Assembly: GCA_947088515.1 (NCBI GenBank)
Contig: CAMUHA010000143.1
Location: 1 to 9,039, forward strand
Direction: 5' to 3'
Source of the DNA: an uncultured bacterium
Lineage (GTDB): Bacteria > Bacillota > Clostridia > Lachnospirales > Lachnospiraceae
DNA length: 9,039 nt
Position 1 is the first letter of the stretch. Every line of letters starts with the position of its first letter. A model generated the notes under the pieces. That model searched no databases. It had not been told where the DNA came from and saw nothing but the letters and a program-made list of their open reading frames with translations. Made by a program: the position numbers and the translations under genes. Below, piece after piece: positions 4,555 through 9,039 of this stretch.

Positions 4555-5895
4555 TTATTTTTGAAGGTTTGCAAATTTTGTATAATCCGGAAGCCATACC
4601 AGCTCCACAGTTCCAATAGGCCCATTTCTTTGTTTGGCTATAATAATCTCTGCAATTCCCTTCTTTTCTGTATCTTTATTATAATAATCATCCCTGTATA
4701 TAAACATTACCACATCCGCATCCTGCTCTATGGCCCCGGATTCACGCAAATCAGAAAGCATGGGCCTGTGGTCCGGCCGCTGTTCCACTGCACGGCTAAG
4801 CTGTGACAACGCAATCACCGGCACATTTAGTTCCCTGGCCAAAGCTTTCAGTGACCGGGATATATCCGAAATTTCCTGCTGACGGGAGTCAGACCCCCTT
4901 CCCCGTCCTGACATCAGCTGTAAATAGTCAATAATAATTATCTTTAAGTCATATTCCAGCTTATATTTTCTGCATTTGGAGCGGAGTTCAGAAATACTGA
5001 TACCCGGCGTATCATCAATTATCAGGTTCGATTTTCCTATTACTCCTGCGCTTTCAATCAGCTTCTCCCACTCTGCATCAGAAAGGTTTCCTGTACGCAG
5101 ATGCTGGGAGTCTACTCTGGACTCTAAAGAAAAAAGACGGTTTACAAGCTGCTCCTTGCTCATTTCCAGACTGAATATGGCTACCGTATCATTTAACTTA
5201 AAGGCCATATGCTGGGCAATATTAAGCACAAAAGCGGTCTTTCCCATAGAAGGTCTTGCCGCTACCAGAATAAGGTCAGAAGGCTGCATTCCTGCCGTTC
5301 TAAAATCCAAATCAATAAAGCCGGTAGCAATACCTGTCACATTTCCATTGTTCTTTGAAGCCTTCTCAATCTTGTCCATGGCATTCATTACCACCTGCCT
5401 GATAGGAACGAAATCGCCAGTATTTCTCTTTTGGACCAGTTCAAAAATCCGTTTTTCTGTATCCTCCAGAATAACCTCAAGATTCTCCTTCCCGGCATAA
5501 CAGGTATTGGCAATCTCTTCATTCAGCCGTATCAGCTTCCTTAAAGTTGATTTTTCCGCCACAATATTTGCATAATATTTTATATTTGCGGAAGTAGGAA
5601 CTGCCGTAATTAGGTCTCTGATAAATTCCAGACTGCTGACCTCCGGCGGCACGTCTTTTTCTTTCAGACGGTCCTGCAAAGTTACCAGGTCAACTGGTTT
5701 TCCTTCATCATTCAGTTCCACCATCACATCAAACACAACACCAAACTGTTTATTGTAAAAATCCTCGCCGGATATAACTTCTGCCGCCACCGTAATGGCT
5801 TCTCTGTCCATTATCATAGAGCCGATTACTGACTGCTCCGCTTCTATGCTGTGAGGTAATACCCGCTTTAAAAGCGCTTCATCCGCTGCCGCCAT
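4555..5895 (-). CDS. dnaB: Replicative DNA helicase DnaB (DnaC in Bacillus naming)
   Basis: A 446-residue hexameric helicase that unwinds DNA ahead of the replication fork. The N-terminal primase-interacting domain (about 12-115) begins LPHSIEAEQSVIGSM, followed by a linker helix and the RecA-like motor. Walker A is ARPSMGKT at 213-220, Walker B is IIIIDYLQLM with Asp323, and the DnaB signature LSDLRESGAIEQDADVV spans 380-396. KQRNGPIG at 421-428 carries the arginine finger. The length is normal and no intein is present, although this gene is a common intein site. The ATG lies 9 bases after the rplI stop with only a weak, distant GAGAAAGG before it, so translational coupling to rplI is likely. 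Last gene of the operon. Confidence 0.98.
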   Translation of the reverse strand: MAAADEALLKRVLPHSIEAEQSVIGSMIMDREAITVAAEVISGEDFYNKQFGVVFDVMVELNDEGKPVDLVTLQDRLKEKDVPPEVSSLEFIRDLITAVPTSANIKYYANIVAEKSTLRKLIRLNEEIANTCYAGKENLEVILEDTEKRIFELVQKRNTGDFVPIRQVVMNAMDKIEKASKNNGNVTGIATGFIDLDFRTAGMQPSDLILVAARPSMGKTAFVLNIAQHMAFKLNDTVAIFSLEMSKEQLVNRLFSLESRVDSQHLRTGNLSDAEWEKLIESAGVIGKSNLIIDDTPGISISELRSKCRKYKLEYDLKIIIIDYLQLMSGRGRGSDSRQQEISDISRSLKALARELNVPVIALSQLSRAVEQRPDHRPMLSDLRESGAIEQDADVVMFIYRDDYYNKDTEKKGIAEIIIAKQRNGPIGTVELVWLPDYTKFANLQK

Positions 5896-5904
5896 CTATT
5901 GTCT

Positions 5905-6354
5905 CTAGCCTTTCTCCGTCACCTTAACCCGCAGTGTGCCTGTTACCTTGGGATGGAGCTTTACCCCTACCTCAAACACCCCAAAACTTTTAATCGCCTC
6001 TGGAAGAATTATTTTTTTCTTATCGATTTCCTTCCCACACTGCTCCTTATACCCTTGTGCAATTTCTTTACTGGAAACAGAACCAAAAGTTTTTCCGCCT
6101 TCCCCTGCCTTAATTGACAGGACAACTACATCCTCTTCCATCTCTTTAGCAAAATCCTGGGCCGCTTTAAGTTGTTCCTTCGCCTTTTTATCCTCGTTGG
6201 CTTTCCGAAGCTTCAAATCATTCATATTTTTAGCGCTTGCTTCAATTCCAAGCTTCTTGGGCAGTACAAAATTTCTTGCATATCCGTCGTTAACATCAAC
6301 AACATCATCTTTTTTTCCAAGACTTTTTACATCTTCTGACAATATTACTTTCAT
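5905..6354 (-). CDS. rplI: 50S ribosomal protein bL9
   Basis: A 149-residue protein, standard for bL9, which binds 23S rRNA at the base of the L1 stalk and helps keep the reading frame. The N-terminal RNA-binding domain (1-41) has MKVILSEDVKSLGKKDDVV and the hallmark GYARNFVLPK at 24-33. A long Lys/Ala-rich connecting helix follows (about 42-75), then the C-terminal domain with GKTFGSVSSKEI at 87-98. The ribosome binding site GGAGGA lies 6 bases before the ATG. It sits between gdpP (21 bases upstream) and dnaB (9 bases downstream), the usual Firmicutes order. Confidence 0.98.
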   Translation of the reverse strand: MKVILSEDVKSLGKKDDVVDVNDGYARNFVLPKKLGIEASAKNMNDLKLRKANEDKKAKEQLKAAQDFAKEMEEDVVVLSIKAGEGGKTFGSVSSKEIAQGYKEQCGKEIDKKKIILPEAIKSFGVFEVGVKLHPKVTGTLRVKVTEKG

Positions 6355-6375
6355 TGTTTATCCTCCGTCCAAAAA

Positions 6376-8457
6376 TTAATCTATTTCCAGGTCTCCTTCT
6401 GCTATCATCTTATCCAGAGTTCCCTTTAAAACTCCAATTCCTTCAAATATTGATACGTCCGTTAACTGGCAGCCTGCAGCGCTCAAGTGACCGCCGCCTC
6501 CCATCCTCTCCATAATTACCTGTACATTAATCTCATCAATGGAACGGGCGCTTACAAATATCTGGCTTTGGTACTCCGTCAAAACAAAGCTGGCTTTTAC
6601 CCCTTTTATGTTCAGCAGCTCATTTGCCGCCTGCGCTCCCACTATGGTGGGACTTTGTATATCTTCACTGGTGCAGGTGGATATAGCGAATGACTTTCTG
6701 TAAATTTCCGCCTGACTCACTGCATCCGCTTTAGCCTTATATTCATTGGCGTTTTCCCTGAAAAGTTTGCGGACTCTGGTTACATCCGCCCCGTTCCTCC
6801 TTAAGAAAGCTGCCGCCTCAAAGGTTCTCACACCTGTCTTTGTCATAAAGTTGCTGGTATCAATCATGATGCCGGAGTACATACAATCCGCTTCCTCCGC
6901 CGTTATACGGATGCTCTGTCCTATATACTGTAAAATCTCCGAAACCATCTCACAGGCAGAAGAAGCATAGGCCTCCACATATGAGAGTGTGGCATTTTCG
7001 ATAATCTCTGTCCCCTGTCTGTGGTGGTCCAACACGACAATTGAACGGCACAGCCGTAAAAGCTCCGGACATTCTGTTATACTGGGCTTATTTACATCCA
7101 CCACCACCAACGCTGTATTGCTCCCTGCTAACTCTATTGCCTGCTGGCTGCCAATAATCATATCTTCCCGGTACTCCTCATGGCTTTTAAACAAATCCAC
7201 CATAGGCTGCAGGGAAGTACTGATATCGTTCAAAACAATATATGCTTTTCTATCCAGCGTAGTCGCAATGCGGTAAATACCTACAGCTGCCCCAAAGCTG
7301 TCAACATCTGCATACCTATGTCCCATAATAAGCACTTTTTCTTTGGCAGTTAATATTTCCCTAAGCGCCTGCGCTTTTACTCTCGCCTTCACTCTGGTGT
7401 TTTTTTCCACCTGCTGGCTCTTTCCGCCATAATAAGTTACATTTTCAGGAGTTTTAACCACCGCCTGATCACCGCCCCGTCCAAGGGCTAAGTCAATGGC
7501 ATTGCGGGCAAACTCGTAATTCTGTGCATAAGTCAGGCCGTTTAACCCTACGCCAATACTTATTGTAACAGCCATTTCATTTCCAATATTAACTGTTTTA
7601 ACATCGTCCAGAAGGTCAAATTTGCTCTCCCGCAGAACCTGTGTCGCTTTCTTTCTGAGAACAATCATGTATTTGTCCTTTTCTGTCTTTTTACAGATCC
7701 CATCAAGAGCGGCGATGTATTTATTTATTTTCCGCTCAATTAATGCTGTCAGAAGAGAACGTCGCACTTCTTCAACACTCTCAAGAGCTTCCTCGTAATT
7801 ATCCAGGTAAATCAGTCCCACAGCAAGGCTCTGGTCGTCCACCTCCTGCAGCGCTATCTTCAGCGCAGTTTCATCAAACAGGTAAAAAGCAATTAAATAT
7901 CCGTCATAGTTTCCCGCCTCAATTATATCGCTGCTTTCCATCATATCCCTCATGGAAATCTTGCGCATCTTGGCGGTGTAATTACTGTTTTCAAAAATAA
8001 AGTCTGTTTCTGTAAATTCCTGTTCTCCCGGCAGTTTTTCCCTTGTAATGGAAGGGAAAAGAGATGTTATGGATTTTCTGTATCCCTTTTCCTTATGGAC
8101 CACCCTTTCAAATGCCTGGTTTGTCCAGATAATATGTCCCTCATCATCAAGCATCGCATAAGGAATCTCAAATTCACGAAGCAACGCCTTTTGCACCTGA
8201 CCATACTGTGTGGCAAAGCTCACCAGCTCATTCATAATCACCGGCCTGTTATAAAGCTGCAAAAAAACCACTACCGCAAAATACACCAAAGCAAATCCTG
8301 TTACCACAAGCCCGGCAGGTATACTAAGCAAATACACCAGCAAATTAACAGCAACCAAAAGAAACCCTAAATATAAAGAAGTCTGCATATAACGCTTCAG
8401 TCTTCCTTTTAATCTCACATTGTTTTTTAATGGAGCCATACCAGAACCCCCCATCAT
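6376..8457 (-). CDS. gdpP: Membrane-bound cyclic-di-AMP phosphodiesterase GdpP
   Basis: A 693-residue protein with the GdpP (YybT) layout, which hydrolyses c-di-AMP to pApA. Two membrane helices span about residues 27-68. A PAS-like domain covers about 90-195, and a degenerate GGDEF domain about 205-335 in which the signature survives as GRGGD (327-330). The DHH/DHHA1 catalytic part carries GHRYADVD with His380, Asp384 and Asp386, Asp454 in VVVDV, DHH at 477-479, Asp533 in MIDTSNF, and GGGGHLSAAG at 653-662. All expected metal ligands are present, so the enzyme should be active. The true start is uncertain. The ATGs at 8457 and 8454 have poorly spaced ribosome binding sites, while ATG 8439 (MAPLKNNVRLKG) follows a G-run at about 7 bases. 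It is first in the operon with rplI and dnaB. Confidence 0.96.
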   Translation of the reverse strand: MMGGSGMAPLKNNVRLKGRLKRYMQTSLYLGFLLVAVNLLVYLLSIPAGLVVTGFALVYFAVVVFLQLYNRPVIMNELVSFATQYGQVQKALLREFEIPYAMLDDEGHIIWTNQAFERVVHKEKGYRKSITSLFPSITREKLPGEQEFTETDFIFENSNYTAKMRKISMRDMMESSDIIEAGNYDGYLIAFYLFDETALKIALQEVDDQSLAVGLIYLDNYEEALESVEEVRRSLLTALIERKINKYIAALDGICKKTEKDKYMIVLRKKATQVLRESKFDLLDDVKTVNIGNEMAVTISIGVGLNGLTYAQNYEFARNAIDLALGRGGDQAVVKTPENVTYYGGKSQQVEKNTRVKARVKAQALREILTAKEKVLIMGHRYADVDSFGAAVGIYRIATTLDRKAYIVLNDISTSLQPMVDLFKSHEEYREDMIIGSQQAIELAGSNTALVVVDVNKPSITECPELLRLCRSIVVLDHHRQGTEIIENATLSYVEAYASSACEMVSEILQYIGQSIRITAEEADCMYSGIMIDTSNFMTKTGVRTFEAAAFLRRNGADVTRVRKLFRENANEYKAKADAVSQAEIYRKSFAISTCTSEDIQSPTIVGAQAANELLNIKGVKASFVLTEYQSQIFVSARSIDEINVQVIMERMGGGGHLSAAGCQLTDVSIFEGIGVLKGTLDKMIAEGDLEID

Positions 8458-8472
8458 CCCTCGCTAAAATAC

Positions 8473-8500
8473 GTAACAGGGCATACGCCTTTTCTGTTAC
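8473..8500 (-). other. Hairpin in the gdpP leader
   Basis: GTAACAG (8473-8479) pairs with CTGTTAC (8494-8500), and an inner GGC/GCC helix closes an ATAC loop, leaving four unpaired bases on one side. It lies between the predicted transcription start and the gdpP start codon. There is no strong T-run after it on the - strand, so it is more likely an RNA stability or translation element than a terminator. Function unknown. Confidence 0.5.
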
Positions 8501-8516
8501 CAAAATACACTTACTA

Positions 8517-8545
8517 AGTATAACATTTTTCGTTAAAAATTTCCA
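8517..8545 (-). promoter_or_regulatory. Extended -10 promoter of the gdpP-rplI-dnaB operon
   Basis: On the - strand: -35 TGGAAA (8540-8545), a 17-base spacer and -10 TATACT (8517-8522) preceded by TGT. The same TGnTATACT box is used by pflA. The expected start is near 8510, leaving a leader of roughly 50-70 bases with a hairpin. The rest of 8546-8721 is AT-rich and holds only an 8-bp inverted repeat (8625-8632 with 8675-8682); I see no gene in it. Confidence 0.75.
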
Positions 8546-8721
8546 CCTTATTATTCAGAAGCTTTTAGACATTATCCTGTGTTTTTTTACAAATACTTAT
8601 CTAAAACCACCTTTTTTTATCTTCCAGGATATCATATTATGGTAAATACAATATTTTCCTTACAAAAACTGTATATATCCTGCCAAAAGACGTCCTAATT
8701 GTCATTTTTATTTGCCCTTAA

Positions 8722-9039
8722 TTATTGCATATAATTCAGATAATACGTGGCAGGAAACAAACCTGAAATCCACTTGATGGCAGGAAGATACCTCTCTATA
8801 CGGATAAACACAGGGCAGAACAAAAGACTGCCCATTATAAGCGCTGGAATCAGACCATATAAAGCTTTATCATTCCTGATAATCCTCCCCAAAACCCTCA
8901 CAAATATTTCAAGGATAATGAAATACAGCAAAAGCCCTGCAGCTTCCCTCCATGACCTTTCCATACTTCCTGACAGCCACAAGCAGATTCCTCCTGTTAA
9001 AACGCTTCCCGCTACAGCTGTATGGATGCCCTGCGACTG
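8722..9039 (-). CDS. C-terminal part of a multi-spanning membrane protein, probably an ABC-2 type permease (5' end outside window)
   Basis: The frame is open to the right window edge, giving about 105 residues; the TTG at 8982 is not the real start. Three or four hydrophobic segments are visible: around SVLTGGICLWL, AAGLLLYFIILEIFVRVLG, and ALYGLIPALIMGSLLFCPVF. A short end follows: ERYLPAIKWISGLFPATYYLNYMQ. A last helix, an amphipathic stretch with Pro and a final LFPATYYLN-like motif is the usual ending of ABC-2 membrane subunits and related exporters, where LPP(S/T)YYL-type endings are common. The ATPase partner would lie outside the window, so the family assignment is tentative. It is transcribed in the same direction as gdpP, but 264 bases and a new promoter separate them. 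Confidence 0.6.
   Translation of the reverse strand, partial: QSQGIHTAVAGSVLTGGICLWLSGSMERSWREAAGLLLYFIILEIFVRVLGRIIRNDKALYGLIPALIMGSLLFCPVFIRIERYLPAIKWISGLFPATYYLNYMQ

Noticed and set aside
4976..5500. Long + strand open frame opposite dnaB
   Set aside because: It lies entirely antisense to a conserved helicase gene, has no ribosome binding site or recognisable domain, and is a codon-bias shadow.
5936..6379. + strand open frame opposite rplI, and similar frames inside gdpP and pflA
   Set aside because: They mirror well-supported genes in another frame, with low-complexity translations and no start signals.
8625..8682. 8-bp inverted repeat CAGGATAT/ATATCCTG as a terminator for the membrane-protein gene
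   Set aside because: The arms are 42 bases apart in AT-rich DNA, and no T-run follows on the - strand at the right distance.
1..9039. CRISPR arrays, insertion sequences, tRNA or rRNA genes
   Set aside because: I found no regular repeats with spacers, no transposase-like frame or terminal repeats, and no tRNA or rRNA signatures on either strand.

Overview
The window looks like chromosome from an anaerobic, low-to-moderate GC Firmicute, most likely a Clostridia/Lachnospiraceae-type gut bacterium. Supporting signs are a pyruvate formate-lyase (PFL) locus with its activating enzyme, a clostridial 2[4Fe-4S] ferredoxin, the gdpP-rplI-dnaB order typical of Firmicutes, strong AAGGAGG-type ribosome binding sites, and AT-rich intergenic DNA with classic sigma-A promoters and hairpin/T-run terminators. 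The species cannot be fixed from the sequence alone.

Left part (1-1206, + strand): the 3' part of a PFL catalytic-subunit gene runs in from outside the window. It stops just before the point where a normal PFL continues into its C-terminal glycyl-radical domain. Two small genes follow in the same direction, each with its own strong ribosome binding site. The first (703-906) is a 67-residue protein that resembles only the N-terminal half of the radical domain and has a three-cysteine tail. The second (925-1167) is an 80-residue protein that is essentially the missing domain, with the radical-bearing RVSGYAV loop. A 13-bp perfect hairpin terminator closes the unit. The enzyme is therefore encoded as a split PFL in which the radical is carried by a separate small subunit, with an extra radical-domain look-alike between the two.

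Middle left (1210-2033, - strand): a small HTH regulator and a four-helix DUF2975 membrane protein form a two-gene operon of the YozG/YoaS type. It lies between the PFL subunits and the activase. An AT-rich divergent region (2034-2322) holds the promoter of this pair, an extended -10 promoter for pflA, and Rex-like inverted repeats.

Middle (2323-3414, + strand): pflA encodes the radical-SAM PFL activase. It is followed by a 56-residue 2[4Fe-4S] ferredoxin with its own probable promoter and a terminator. The ferredoxin is a plausible electron donor for the activase.

Right part (3393-8457, - strand): reading leftwards, gdpP (membrane-bound c-di-AMP phosphodiesterase), rplI (ribosomal protein bL9) and dnaB (replicative helicase) form a compact operon with its own promoter and terminator. 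A separate gene follows for a MerR-like DNA-binding protein with a long coiled-coil, charged-repeat tail. Its stop codon lies inside the terminator hairpin it shares with the ferredoxin gene. The far right end (8722-9039) holds the C-terminal part of a multi-spanning membrane protein, probably an ABC-2 type permease, cut by the window edge.

The left and middle parts form one metabolic theme: PflA, possibly reduced by the ferredoxin, installs the glycyl radical on the small subunit, which must dock into the truncated catalytic subunit for pyruvate to be cleaved to formate and acetyl-CoA. The right part is housekeeping.
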